DNA of 64,000 bases. Source: Anaeromyces robustus. Its lineage: Eukaryota; Neocallimastigomycota; Neocallimastigomycetes; Neocallimastigales; Neocallimastigaceae. The stretch covers positions 1-64,000 of the forward strand of contig MCFG01000137.1 in the NCBI GenBank assembly GCA_002104895.1. The letters are read 5' to 3'. A program made the position numbers and the translations under genes. The notes beneath the pieces are model-generated. The model saw only the letters and a list, made by a program, of their open reading frames with translations. It was not told where the DNA came from and did no database searches. Shown piece after piece: positions 1 to 15,456 of the stretch. Every line of letters starts with the position of its first letter. The first letter of the stretch is position 1.

Positions 1-171
1 ATTATTACAACACTATACTAGTAATTACTTAGAGATATTGTTATTTTTATAAATAAACATTTATCACTAATAATTCCATTCCATAAATAAATAATTATTA
101 TAAATTTTTATCTATGATAAGAAACAATTATTAAACCAAAAATAAAAATTAATTTTATTATGTATATTTAC

Positions 172-549
172 CTTTTTGTTCTTGTGTTGGGAAATGTGTA
201 TGTTTAAAAAATTCTTCTAACAATGATAACTGTTCTGGTGTTTTTCTACTAGCACGAGCTAGACCAGCTTCACGTCTTCTTCTGGCACTAAACCAACGAC
301 CAATATTTTGAGGAGAAACATGCAATTTTAAGGCTAGACTCATTTTAGTGGCAGAAGAAGGGTTTGGATTATATTCATATTGATGTTCTAAAATATTTTC
401 TTCCTATAATTTTTTATAAATATATTGATTAGAAATTTCATGTTTAACATATACATGTATAAATAAGTATACAATTCAAAAAAAATAAAAAAAAAACTTA
501 CTCCTGGACCAATAACTCTCCAATGATGTAAAGCGTTAGATGAAGCCAT
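172..549 (-). CDS. Homeodomain protein, 5' part only (runs off the left edge)
   Basis: Two exons are visible. Exon 1 (549-502) encodes MASSNALHHWRVIGPG and ends at a GTAAGT donor; exon 2 (403-172) follows a TATAG acceptor in phase and ends at a GTAAAT donor at 171, so the rest lies outside the window. Residues ~10-63 form a homeodomain-like unit: helix 1/2 region EENILEHQYEYNPNPSSATK, then the recognition helix SPQNIGRWFSARRRREAG. Residues ~68-93 (SRKTPEQLSLLEEFFKHTHF) look like helix 1 of a second homeodomain, so the protein probably has two in tandem and is a nuclear DNA-binding regulator. Oddity: the normally invariant Asn after WFx is Ala (A56), although W53, F54 and the Arg cluster remain. 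The homeodomain call is firm from the motif; targets are unknown. Confidence 0.8.
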
Positions 550-1737
550 GGTTGTAATAATAAAATTAAATTAAAAAAGTATAGGGAATAAATCGAATAA
601 ATTTACAAAAAAAAAAAAAAGAAATCTTTCATATACAAAATAAAATTTTTAATTTTTAAAATAATAATTTATAAAATATTAGAAATTATTTTTTTAGTTA
701 TATACAATGAAGATTAAATTAGTTTTTTTATTAGTAAAAAATTTTTAAATAAAGTAATTTTTTGCGCAAATATTTTATCATTAATATTAAATAAGTCGTA
801 TAGTATTTACAATATTAATTATATAATAATGTTAAAAAAAAAAAAAAAGTGAAGAAAAAACCTCCATATATATATTTTTTTCTTTAAATAAAAATTTTTA
901 ATATGTTTTTTTAAAGGCAAAATATGGTTTTAATTATTTTTAAAATTTTATATGTTAATTTAATTTATGTATACTCAAATATATTAGATATATACATTAA
1001 AATATATTAATATATTATTACAATTGTAATGTTTTTATATATATTTTATTATAATAATTCTTTATAAGATGATTAAACTTTTAGATAATATAGATAATAT
1101 ATAAAATTAAATTAGTATAATATATTTATTATATATTACCATCATATATAATTTAATATAATTCAATATAATACATATAAATTTAAATATATTCATACAT
1201 AGTTTAATTGTATATAAATTTTTAACATTTTTTTTATTACAAAAATTCTTTTTTATAATAAATTATATATAATTTATTTTTCTTTTTTTTTTTATATTTT
1301 ACTTTATATTTTTATTTCATATTTCCCTTTTCTATTATAATTTAAATTATTAATTAAAAAAAATTAAAGTAAATATTTAAAATTCAATACTATTTCAATA
1401 TATACTTTGCGTATAATAAATTAAAAAGTCTTTAATTTTAAAATTTATTATAAATTTAATTACGTATTTTATTTAATAAAATTTTAATAAAATCAAATAT
1501 TAATATTAAATAAAGTTTTTTAAAATTAAATTAAATAATATATCTATAAGTATTAGTATTTATTACATCTTAACTCTTTTTTAATTTATAATAAGATTAT
1601 AAGTATTATTATATATATTGTTAATATATTCATTTATGTTTTATGTATAAATTTTTTTTTTAATATTAAGTAGTGTTATAAATGACATTTATATTTATAA
1701 CAATCCAAGATTTTCATTATATTTTAAATATTTTTGA

Positions 1738-1742
1738 AAAAA

Positions 1743-1829
<87 letters not shown>

Positions 1830-1830
1830 A
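1738..1830. repeat. AAAT microsatellite
   Basis: About 23 uninterrupted AAAT/TAAA units. The minus-strand open frame across it (poly-Ile/Tyr/Leu/Phe) is a by-product of the repeat. Confidence 0.95.
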
Positions 1831-2353
1831 TGCAAATAAAAAATGAATAGAAAAATATATAAATATATATAAAATTGTATAATTATAATTAATAATATTA
1901 ATAATCAATTATTATGGTAATATGGAATCATGGAAATTTATATTGTATTGTTCTATTATTCATTAATTTAGTATCACCATTATAAATATAATAGTCGTTA
2001 ATTTATTTAGTTTTATCTTAGTTATTTTTATTTTAATGTATATGTTTATTCCGTATAATTATCATTTTCTTTTGTATATGGAAAGTAGTCTTGATTATAC
2101 TTTACTACTATAGAAATTATATATAATTAAGTTAAAAATATTTTTTGTTTTAGACAATTATTTAAATTTATATATCTATAAAATTATATAATTGTCATAA
2201 ACAAGTTATTGAATAGCTATTTTTAGGATATATTTTTAATAGTTTAGATAATAACATTAAATATTATAAAAATTTTTACCAATAATAATAATAATAAAGA
2301 TTAATAAAAATCTAATATAGAATTGTCTTTTTTTTTGTTATAAGATATTTTTA

Positions 2354-2388
<35 letters not shown>

Positions 2389-2405
2389 TAACAACAATAA
2401 TAATA

Positions 2406-2441
2406 GATTCTTATTTATCAAACTATTGATAAATAAGAATC
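2406..2441. repeat. Perfect inverted repeat, 16-bp arms
   Basis: Left arm GATTCTTATTTATCAA and right arm TTGATAAATAAGAATC are exact reverse complements with a 4-base loop. No gene end lies nearby, so it is not an obvious terminator. Confidence 0.9.
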
Positions 2442-4739
2442 AAATAATGCTTTTCTATACATATATAGGCAATTAAAATTAACATCTTTTTTAAAAAAAA
2501 GATCAAAAATATATTAAAAAATAAAAAAAAAAATAAATAATATTAATAATTATAATAATCAATAAGTTTTATTTTTTTATAAGATTTATTATAAACGTTG
2601 AAATATTATCTAAAAGATTAAGAAAAAAATAAATAAATAATATTGATTATAATAATTAATATTTTTTCAAGTTTTATTTATTATATTATCTTTTTATATA
2701 TATAATTTTTTAGTTTTTTCTTTAAAACTAAAAAAAAAAAATATAATATGATTATTAGAATTATTTTTCTATCTTTATGGTTTTAGTAATCTTAAAATTA
2801 TTTTAAACTTTAATTGTTTGAGCTCCATACAAACTTATTTTATAATAAAATATTTTGAATCTTAAATAATATAAAAAATACTATTAAAATAGATTATTAT
2901 ATAATTTTTAATTAAACAAAATAGGATATATACCAAGGTCAAATACCATGGAATAGTTAATATTATTGAATTTCATTAGTAAACTTAAAAAAGTATATAA
3001 ATAATACTATTTAATATAATATCATTATATTATTAATATATATAAAATATATTAAGATTATATTATTATATTATTTTAAGATATATTAATATTAATCAAT
3101 ATATATGTAATATTAATATGAATAGAATTAGAACTATGATATAATAATATAAGAATTAGAGATATGTATAATTATATATGATTTTTTTAGATACAAATAT
3201 TTATAATATTATTATATATACTATGATTTTTTTTTTGTTTTTGTTTTAGTTGTTTTTTTTTTTTTTTATTTTTTTAATTTTTGTTTTTGTTTTTATTTAT
3301 TATTATTTTATATTAATTGTTTAATAATAGGTCTTATTAAATAATTAATTAAATCATATGTATTATATATAACTCTTTATAGTAATTGTACATAGACAAA
3401 AATGTAACAAGTAGAAAATTTCAATATTAAAAAAGAATTCTATATAACTTTATAATTAATAAAAAAAAAGTATTGTTTTTTAATATTGAATAGTTTAAAT
3501 TTTTACATTATGTATTATATTATATTATATATTAAATTTTTACTGTTTTTGATATTTATTTTATTATTTATTATTCTATTATTATCATGATGTTCTCTTT
3601 CTCTCTTTTTTTTTTTTTTTTTTTTTTATTTATATTTTGTACATTTTTATCTTAATATAATTTATATATTGTTATACAACTAAAATATAATAATTTATAT
3701 AAAAAAGTATATATTAATAATAAACTTTTCTCTTATTATTTGTGATTTAATATTATTTTAAATTATTTAATATAACAATGAATATATTGTACATATTATA
3801 TATAAGATTTAATAAAACTATTGAAAACAATATTATTTATAAAGAATACTAAAAAAATTTTTGTTTTATTAAATGAATAATTTATGTAATAGAATTACGT
3901 AGATGTTAGATAAAAAATAATTCAATAATTCTTTTTTTGATATTTTTTTTTTTTTAGTAATATTTGATTTATTTTTTTTTCTAAATAATAAGACTTATTT
4001 CTTATATTACAACAGCATTCTTATTTTTTATTTATTTATTTTTTTTTACAGTAGTTATATATTATTAAATAATTTTAATATTATTAATTATTTTTATTAT
4101 ATTCTTTTCTTTCTTTTTCTTTCTTTTACTTTTCTTTTCTTTTCTTTTCTTTTCTTTTTCTTTTAAATTTTTTAAGAATTTATAATCATTAATCATTATA
4201 ATAATATACTTTATTCATCATCTTTATCAGTGGTTGAAAGCAATAACTTAATGAAAAAATAATTTAAATTTTTTTATTTTTTTTTTCTTTTTTTTTTATC
4301 TCTTAAACTTAATTAATAATAAATATAATTATATCATTAATATAACTTTATTATCATTAAAGTTTTAATTTATGGTAAGAATACATTTAATAATTTTTTT
4401 TTAAGTTTAATTCATTTTTTTTTTTGTAGTTAGCAGAAAAAAAAAAGATAAAAAAAAAAAAGGCTATTTAAATGAAATGTAAATTATTTCGAATTAACAA
4501 ATTATTTAATTATATGATAAAAAAGGGAAATTAAAAAAAATTAGATAATATTGTAATAATTATAATACATATAAATATTTATTAAAAAAAAATAGTTATA
4601 AATGAAAATATAATTTAGAATGTGATTTAAATTTGGTAGGGTATGAGATTCATTTATTTAATTTTTTAAAGGATATAAGATTCGGATGATTTGTATAGTA
4701 GGTAAATTTAATGAAGATACTAATTTCAATTTTTCAATT

Positions 4740-4775
<36 letters not shown>

Positions 4776-5319
4776 TTTATTGTTATTAATGTTAATCATT
4801 AAAAATAATTAAAAGGAAAAAAAAAATATAGAATTGTTAAACACTTTTATATTTAAGTTTAAAGATACTAAAGTTAAGATTGTTATATTCCATAATTATG
4901 AATTTTTAATAAAAATATTATGATATTTAAGAATATAATTAATAAATTAATAAATTAGCTTATAGGAAAAAATATTATATTAATAAAACAAATTTATACA
5001 ACAGATAAATAAGTACTACTATACTATAAAAATAATTCAGATATAATTTTTTTACGAGTATAATAAAAATAATAAATAACAATATATAAAATAGATGAAA
5101 AGTAATTAATTTTAAATTATTTAACTAACAAATTTTATCTTAAAATAAATTGATGAAATATAATAATGTTTTTTTATATTTTTGTATTTTTTAATTTTTA
5201 ATTATTATGAATAGAGCAGAACAATATATTTTATTATTATTATATTATTATTAGTATTATTATATAAACTAGTTAGTAACATTATTTTCTTTATTAATAA
5301 AAAGTTTAATTGGACATAT

Positions 5320-5760
5320 ATTTAAAAATTAATGAGTTAATTTATCCTATATTGTATAATTTTAATTTTACTTTTTTAAAGTAAAGTACATTTCATTTTT
5401 TTTTTTTTTTGAATATTTTATAAAGATAATATAATTATTTTTTTTATAAGTAATAATTTATAAAAAAATTTTTTATATAATTTGTACATATATATAGATT
5501 ATACTTTAATATAATATAATAAATAATATAGAATTTTAATATTATAATACTTAATATTATATATAATATTAAGTATTATATTGAATATAATATATTTAAT
5601 AATAATATACTATTTATTTTTATATATTGTCATTATATATGTCCTATTAAAATATATTAATCACAATATTATATATACCTTCTTTGATTAAAACGTATTA
5701 CAATATACAATTTACAAAATTATATATGCTTTATTAAAATATTTTTTTTATAGAATTTAT
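5320..5760. repeat. Diverged direct repeat, left copy
   Basis: Shares ordered blocks with 6150-6630: the 30-base block beginning TTAATGAGTTAATTTATCC (5331 and 6161), the GTAAAGT[A/T]CATTT block with a T-run after it, a TATATTGTCATATATA-like block, and AACGTAT followed by TTTACAAAATT. Spacing differs, so the copies are old. They flank a core (5750-6130) that is clearly less A/T-rich than its surroundings, as LTRs or a segmental duplication would. Confidence 0.6.
5543..5580. repeat. 38-bp perfect palindrome
   Basis: TATAATACTTAATATTATA is followed immediately by its exact reverse complement, with no spacer. It lies inside the left direct repeat and is absent from the right copy. Confidence 0.9.
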
Positions 5761-6125
5761 ATGACTCATTATATGGAGTGTATGGAACTATGTCCTTCTC
5801 ATACCAATTCGACTTTGACGCTGTATGTATTTTTAAGTATTAAATTTACAATACTTAACAGCAACAAGTGCTAGGCATCAAACTATTGAGCTCATCTACC
5901 ACTGAAATTATAAAAATTGATTACAATCCTTAATATAATGTTCTACAAAAGGAATATTTATATTATCAAATTAATGTAATGTGGAGAACGAAACTTGTCC
6001 TTACGATAAAATTTGGATGAAAAAACTATACGTCACGGAGTCGATTCAGAAGTTTTAGTTTTATGTATACTTAAGAATACACTTAGGATAAAAGCTTGTC
6101 GAAATTATATAGCTAATTAATAACA
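5752..6125 (+). pseudogene. Decayed coding remnant with exon-like pieces
   Basis: A TTTTTTATAG acceptor precedes an open segment reading DSLYGVYGTMSFSYQFDFDA that ends at a GTATGT donor (about 5821). A second segment after an AACAG acceptor (about 5868) joins in phase, reads QQVLGIKLLSSSTTEIIKID and stops. Beyond it, further short open pieces in shifted frames (for example DEKTIRHGVDSEVLVL near 6018) suggest frameshifted coding DNA. Base composition is far less A/T-biased than the flanks. I do not recognise a family. It may be the tail of a degraded gene or the core of an old mobile element, since direct repeats flank it. No start codon or complete frame is visible. Confidence 0.4.
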
Positions 6126-6149
6126 AAGTATTTTTTTATCATTGTACAT

Positions 6150-6630
6150 ATATTTATAAATTAATGAGTTAATTTATCCTATATTGTATAGTTTTTTTTT
6201 TTTAATTTTTTATTTAAAATTATTATATTGTAAAAGTAAAGTTCATTTTATTTCTATTTTTTTTTTCTTTCAATATTATTATAAAAGTAACATAACATAA
6301 ATATAATTTTATATCTTTAATTCAATTCAATAATATATAGACCAAAATAAATAAAAAAAAATATATATGATAATAAATAATAAATAAGAGGATGAAATAA
6401 TAATAGATAGATAATAGATAGAATATAAGTATATATATTTTTAATTTAATAAATAATGTAAAATATATTTTAATATAAACATGTTATTTATTTTAATATA
6501 TTGTCATATATACCCAATTAATTTAAATATATTAATTTTAATATTATATATTTTTTTATTCATTTTTTTAATACATAATTTAAACGTATAAATCCTATTT
6601 ACAAAATTGTATGGTTTAATTAACCTATAT
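6150..6630. repeat. Diverged direct repeat, right copy
   Basis: Right partner of the repeat at 5320-5760, with the same block order but with insertions of simple ATAGAT/ATAAAT sequence in the middle (6350-6430). Same orientation as the left copy. Confidence 0.6.
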
Positions 6631-8440
6631 TTTAACTTTTTAAGGTATAATATGAAGTTTTTAAGAAAAAAAAAAAAAAAATAGTTTTTATCATTCTTGT
6701 TAATTAAGAAAATCATTGCCTTAATATTATTTTTCATCATAATAATTGAAGATATTTTTTATTATCTTTTTGTTTAATAATAAGAAAAAAAAAAGAAACT
6801 AACTTTAACATATATGTTTTTTTTTTTTATTAAACTTATAAATAATATTAAAATTAGTTTTAATGTCTTTTCTTCATTAATATTTTTAATAATAAAATTA
6901 TAAAAATTTTTTTATATACATTTTTTAATTATACATTTTTAGTATGCTTAATTATACGATTATACTTTATCACGATACTCTAGAATATATATAATATGAT
7001 ATTATATTTAATCTATATAACATCAATACATAGTTTTAATTATAATTATTATTTTTTAAATTTAATTTATTTTATTAAATTACCAAATATAGGATAATTA
7101 AATTTATATTAAATTAACATTAAGATAATCTTTTTAATGTATAACAAATATTTTAAACATTACATTATCATCAAATAAATATTTTTTTAAACATTATTAT
7201 AATTGTAATATTATTGTTATAATTAATAATAATATGTGAATTATCTATAATAAAACTAATGTTTAATTATTAATAATAACATTCTTATATAGTATATATC
7301 AAAAATATTTTTTTAATAATTAATTGTTAATAATTTATTTTATATTAGTTAACAATTCAATATTGATGATATAATTAATGATTAATCCAAATAATTTAAT
7401 TAATGATGATGATGATGATGTAACTAGGAGGAAAATTTTTTTTAAACAATTAAAAATTATATCTATATTTTAAAGTTTTCAGTATATTTAAAAAATTTCA
7501 TTTAATAACTATAATTAACAAAAAAAAAATGATAATATAATTGAAAAAGGAAATATTAATTAATAAATTAATGTATGTATTATATTAAATAGATTATTTT
7601 ATAAATTGAAAATAATTTATTTTTAAAGATATTTAATAATAATTAGTGTAATTATTAGTAATTTTAAAATCAATTTAGTTTAATATAATATTAATTGATT
7701 ATTATAAATAAATTTTAATTGTTTAAAGTTATTTTTTAGTATATAATATTAATTTTTTTATTGATCATTACATATATAATTAAAGTTTTATATGTTATTT
7801 TAATTATTTTATATACAAAATTCTATATAATTCGTATTAAGATTATTTTTATATGTAAAAAGTAAAAAAAAAAAAAATTTTTAATGATTATCGTTTAAAT
7901 AGATAGAAAAAAAAAAAGGAATATTATATATGAAAATGGTTTAAGCTTTTTTAAATAATCCTTTATGAAACAACATATAATAATTTATATTACAATATAT
8001 ACTATTATGTATTTTATATATAGAGATTTTATTTAAAAAAATTTTGTTAATGGCAGTTTATTTTTTTTTTTATTAAATCAACGTGACTTATTTAGTTCTA
8101 GAACTATTGTATTTGAAAAATTTAAATGATTATTATTTTTAAAAATATAAAGTTTTTTTTATCGATTTTTTTTTATTATAAAAAAATAATTATTTGATTT
8201 TCTTGTCTTTTAATTGTTAATAATTATTCTTTTACAATAAATAATTAATTAGTAATTATAAAATTTTTATTAAAAATATAATTTGCTATATTATAATAAG
8301 TTTTTTTTGTGTTATATTAATAACAAAGATAATTTTAATTATAATAATAATAATAATAGAATAATAAATGTTTTTTTTTTTTTTTTTTAATTTTATTTAA
8401 TAATAATACGATAATTTTTTTTTATTAAATCAAATCTTTA
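6631..8440. other. Gene-free A/T-rich stretch
   Basis: No gene, RNA or mobile element that I can support. A short GATGATGATGATGATG run sits near 7.40 kb. The rest is homopolymer-rich A/T sequence. Confidence 0.75.
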
Positions 8441-8444
8441 TTAT

Positions 8445-9690
8445 ATGAATTTATAATAAGACAGAAAATTTATTAATAAAATATATATTAAAATTTAATA
8501 ATAAATATCCTTTTATTTTAAATAATTATTAATTTGACAGGAAGATAAATAGTAAAATATTATATTTTTAATAATAAAATATCCATTTATTTTAAATAGT
8601 TATTAAATGAATTTGACAACAATATAAATAATAAAAATATTAAAGTATTAAAATCTTAATAATAAAATATACATACTTGATAATAAATATTATTAGTAAA
8701 ATATTAAAAGTATTAAAATTGTAATAATAAAGTATCCACAGTTGACAATAAATATTATTAGTAAAGCATAAATATTTTAATAATAAAATATCCATCTATT
8801 TAAAATATTAATTAAATGAATTTGACAACAAATATTAATATTAATAAAATATTAAAATTGGAATAATAAAGTATCCACAGTTGACAATAAATATTATCAG
8901 TAAAGTATAAATATTTTAATAATAAAATATCCATCTATTTGAAATATTAATTAAATGAGTTTGACAACAAATATTAATATTAATAAAATTTTAAAATTAT
9001 AATAATAAAGCATTTGTTTATTTTAAATATTAAATGAGCTTGACAACAAATATTAATCTTAATAAAATTTATAATTATAATAGTAAAGTATTTATTTATT
9101 TTAAATATTAAATGAATTTGACAACAAATAGTATTAGTAAAGTATTAAAATTTTAATAATAAAATATTTATTTATTTTAAATATTAAATGAATTTGACAA
9201 CAAATAGTATTAGTAAAGTATTAAAATTTTAATAATAAAACATCCATTTATTTTATATTAAATGAATTTGACAACACATATCATTATTAGTAAAATATTA
9301 AATATTAATAATAAAATATCTATTTATTTTAAATGAATTTGACAATAAATAGTATTAGTAAAGTATTAAAATTTTAATAATAAAATATATCCATTTATTT
9401 TAAATATTTATTAAATGAATTTGACAACAAATGTTATTATTAGTAAAATATTAAAAATTTAATAATAAAATATCCATTTATTTTAAATAATTATTAGATG
9501 AAATTATAATTAAAAAAACAAAAAAACAAAAAAAAAAAAACTATAATTAGTAAAATATTAAAATTTTAATAATAAAATATCCATTTATTTTAAATAATTA
9601 TTAGATGAAATTATAATTAAAAAAAAAAAACAAAAAAAAACTATAATTAGTAAAATATTAAAATTTTAATAATAAAAAATCCATTTTTTT
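8445..9690. repeat. Imperfect tandem array, unit about 76 bp
   Basis: At least a dozen degenerate copies share the landmarks TGAATTTGACAACAAAT, then ATTAGTAAA(G/A)TATTAAAATTTT, then AATAATAAAATATCCATTTA and TTTTAAATATTAAA. Successive TTGACAA landmarks fall near 8535, 8615, 8734, 8822, 8879, 8961, 9039, 9118, 9194, 9270, 9335 and 9420, and spacing is close to 76 bp in the best-kept part (9039-9270). The last two units (~9487-9690) are a variant of about 100 bp in which the TTGACAA block is replaced by an A/C-rich tract. No coding frame runs through it. Confidence 0.85.
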
Positions 9691-10240
9691 AAATAAAATG
9701 GTTATCCAATATTATTCATTAAAGTTTATTATTTATAAATATCAAAATAAATGTATACAATACGTAATAGGGTCCTTTTTTTAGAATTTTGCAAAGTAAA
9801 AAAAAAGTGGAAAATATATTAATTAATTACAAATATTAAATTAATTTTTTTTTTTTAATGTCAAAAAAAAAAAAAAAAAAAGGTTAATTAATAAGAATTA
9901 TTCTTTTTAAATAAAAATAAAAATAAAAAATATATTATCACTTATATTATTAAATATTAAGATACTGTATTTATTTTCTATATTTATATTTATCTATATA
10001 TATTTTAATAATAAAATATTAATTTTATAGTAAAAATTTACAGAAAAAAAATTGACAAAGAAAAAAAAAAAACGAAAAAAAAACAAATTAGAATGCTCAT
10101 ACAGGAAACAAATAGGAACAAATCGGTAAAATAATAAGAATATGAAAAAGAAGTAACAAAAAACTAAAACATATACAAGTTTTATAATTTTTTTTTATTT
10201 TTATTTTTATTTTTTTTTATTATTTTTATTAATATATTAA

Positions 10241-10278
<38 letters not shown>

Positions 10279-11703
10279 AATTATACATTATTGATATAGA
10301 ATAAGTAGAATAATTAAAATAACATTTTTTTATATATTAATATATTATAATTTATAATATATAAATATATAATAATAACATATTTATTTCATTATAAAGG
10401 TATTAATTTTATAAATTAAAATAAATATATAAATAGTAAATGAAAAAAAAAATATTAATAATATTCATTGATAACTATAATTAATAATATTAGATAAATA
10501 ATTGGCAATAAAAACTTTTTTCTTATATATAATTCATAATTAATATTAAAATAAGATAATTAATAAAAAATGTAAATATTAATATAAATAAATATTAAAT
10601 AAAAAAAAAATAAATATGAATATATAAATATTAATATAAATTAAATATATAAATATTAAATATTAAATATTAAATATTAAATATAAATATTAAATATAAA
10701 TATTAAATAATAATATTAAAAAAAAAAGTTTAATTATTCAGAAAAAAGATTATGATAAATATTATGATAGATTTTTTTTTTTTTTTTTTTTTTTAGTATT
10801 TAATCTGCAATTCTGGAGGAATTACAAATGATAATACTAATACCTAATATTATATATTATAGTTATTATAATTATGCAATAATATGTTAAATTATTTATA
10901 TAATTATATAATTTTGTTCATAATGTCATAATTGTTTAATTTATTATTTTTTTCCTTTCTTAAAAATATCACTGATTAATCATAAATTAATAAGGTAATA
11001 CCTATTGCTATTACATTATTGTAATATTTTTATTTTAAAGAAGATATTATTATATGTCATTATAATTTTGATATAATGCGAAAAATGTTATTGCGATTTT
11101 ATTATTATATTATATTATTATATATATATATAATGCCATACGTGTATTTTTCTTTTAAACTGTGGAAAGATATAATACAGTTTCAATGCGTAAGCAAAAT
11201 GAATTGTCAGGTAATATTTATACCATTTTTTTTTTTTTTTAATTAGATATGTAAAGAATCTTTTGATATTGAAATCATATTGATATTTTTTTTTTTTTTT
11301 TTTTTTTTTGTGTTTTTTACGATAATTTGATTGTCGTTATGTCTTATTTTTATTACATATATATATATAAATATATATATTTTAACCTAAGAAACAGAAT
11401 AATAAATTATTAATTTTCAATTCATTTTTTTTTTTTTTCATTTTTTTTTTTTCAATTAATTTGAAAAAAGTATTTTTTTTTACCAATTTTTTTTCTTTCT
11501 TTCTTTATTATTATTTTTAATTCCTTTTTATTTTTATTTTAATTTCTTAAAAAAAGAAAAAGATTAATATTAATTAATTATTTCATTTTATATCATTTTC
11601 TTTTTTTTTCTTTTTTTCTTTTTTTTCTTTTTTTTTTTTTTTTTTTATTTCAATTTTTATTTATCAGTTTAATTTTTTTACTTTGTCATTTCGTTAATTA
11701 TGT
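9691..11703. other. Gene-free stretch with one short exon-like open segment
   Basis: Mostly homopolymers and ATTAAAT repeats. At 11133-11210 a segment opens with ATG, reads MPYVYFSFKLWKDIIQFQCV and a few more residues, and ends at a GTAATA donor. Its composition is more gene-like than its flanks, but I find no convincing next exon, so I do not call a gene. The part next to 11704 is the 3' flank of the leftward REEP gene and contains long T tracts. Confidence 0.55.
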
Positions 11704-13862
<2,159 letters not shown>

Positions 13863-15420
13863 TTTGAATATATTTTAAAGTTGAAAAATCTGTAGAATAG
13901 GATGAAATATAATGTTATAATGTGAATGTGTTGTATTATTTTATTAGATGTAGAATCTTTTGTTTTTAACTATATATTAAAAAATATAAAATCAATATAT
14001 TAATATATTATACTATTAATTTAATTCTACTACTGAAATTTAATATTTATTTAGAATAACTTAAGATGATTTAATTATATTTCCATTAATTATATTTAAT
14101 TATAATTAAATATAAATATTATTAAATAATTCGATAAATATTAAAACGAAAAAGAATGAAATAAAAAAAATTAAAACAAAATAAAAAACAAGATAAAATA
14201 AAAAAAAAAAGTTTTTGATAAATGGTGTTTTTTTATTGTTTTTTATTTTAATTATTATAATATTGGTTGGTTTAAATATATAATTTCTGTTTGATAGTTA
14301 TTATTATTGTTGAAAATAATAAATGTAGTATAAATAATCAATAATATATATCGAAAATTAATAAATTATGAATTAAAACTTAACAATCACTTAAAACTGT
14401 TAATGAGGATAAAAATTAAAAAAAAAAAAAAAAAAGAAAAACCAAAAAATTTTTAATTTTTTTATCATTATTATTGTATTGTAATATATGGGTATAATAT
14501 ATTATATAATTTAATTATAAAGTTTTTTTTATCCATTTTTACATATTAATTTCTATTATACATATTATATATTGTATATATTTTTGTATTAATGTTTTTT
14601 TTATTTTTTATTTTTTTTTTTTTTTAACATTGTTTTTATTTATTACAAAATATTTAATTATTGACTTTTTTAAAAAAGGAAAATAATTAATATTATTTTA
14701 TTTTTATTTTTCTGAATTGAAGAAACTATTATATATATATATAATTAATATCTAATTTTTTTTAATTATATAAGATAATTTTCCTGTTGAAGAATATAAT
14801 TGTATAAATATTTTTTTAATTATATAAGATAATCTTCCTGTTTCTCATTGTAAAATATAATTGTAAAAATGAAAATATATTTTTTATTGAAAATAATTGC
14901 ACAATATAAAATAAATTTCCAATTTTAAAAACATATTTTTATTTTAAATTTATTAAGTTTTTTTTTTTCTCCATATTTTTTATATTTTTTTTTCTCACAC
15001 ATACATATATTTTTAGATAATAAGTAATAAAAAACATTTTTTTAATTTTGAAGGAATATTATTTATGAAGTTTGTAATTTAAAATTTATTTTAAAACTTA
15101 TTTTAATGTAATAATGATATGGAATAATTTTATATATACAAATAACAGAATGTTTTAAAAAAATTAGTAACAGAATCTTACCAAGTACTTTCCAAAGAAA
15201 ACAATATTCTTAAATAATTATTAAGTCTTTAAAAGTTTATTTTTATTTTACATATAGAAATGCATATTAAATAATAAAATATGAAATTTGGTTTTAATTT
15301 TTTATATGAGTATTTTCATTTTGAAAGATAATTTAATTTTATAATAATTTTTATTTATTTTTATTAAATATTATACTAAATAATAATTACTGAAAAAAGT
15401 AATTGAAATTTTTGCTTTTT

Positions 15421-15456
<36 letters not shown>

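Larger units (their letters stand above)
550..5310. other. Gene-free A/T-rich stretch
   Basis: No supported gene. The stretch holds poly(A)/poly(T) runs, an AAAT microsatellite near 1.7 kb, ATA and TTTTC short repeats (for example the TTTTC run near 4.11-4.16 kb) and a perfect hairpin at 2406-2441. Short open frames here are low-complexity artefacts. The first few hundred bases must contain the promoter of the leftward homeodomain gene. Confidence 0.75.

Noticed and set aside
1717-1908. Minus-strand Ile/Tyr/Leu/Phe open frame
   Set aside because: It is the reverse translation of an AAAT microsatellite. The same applies to 32056-32439.
5866-5935. tRNA-like sequence on the minus strand (AGTGGTAGATGAGCTC)
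   Set aside because: It resembles a tRNA D-arm, but no matching acceptor stem or T-arm can be formed, and the plus strand reads as an exon.
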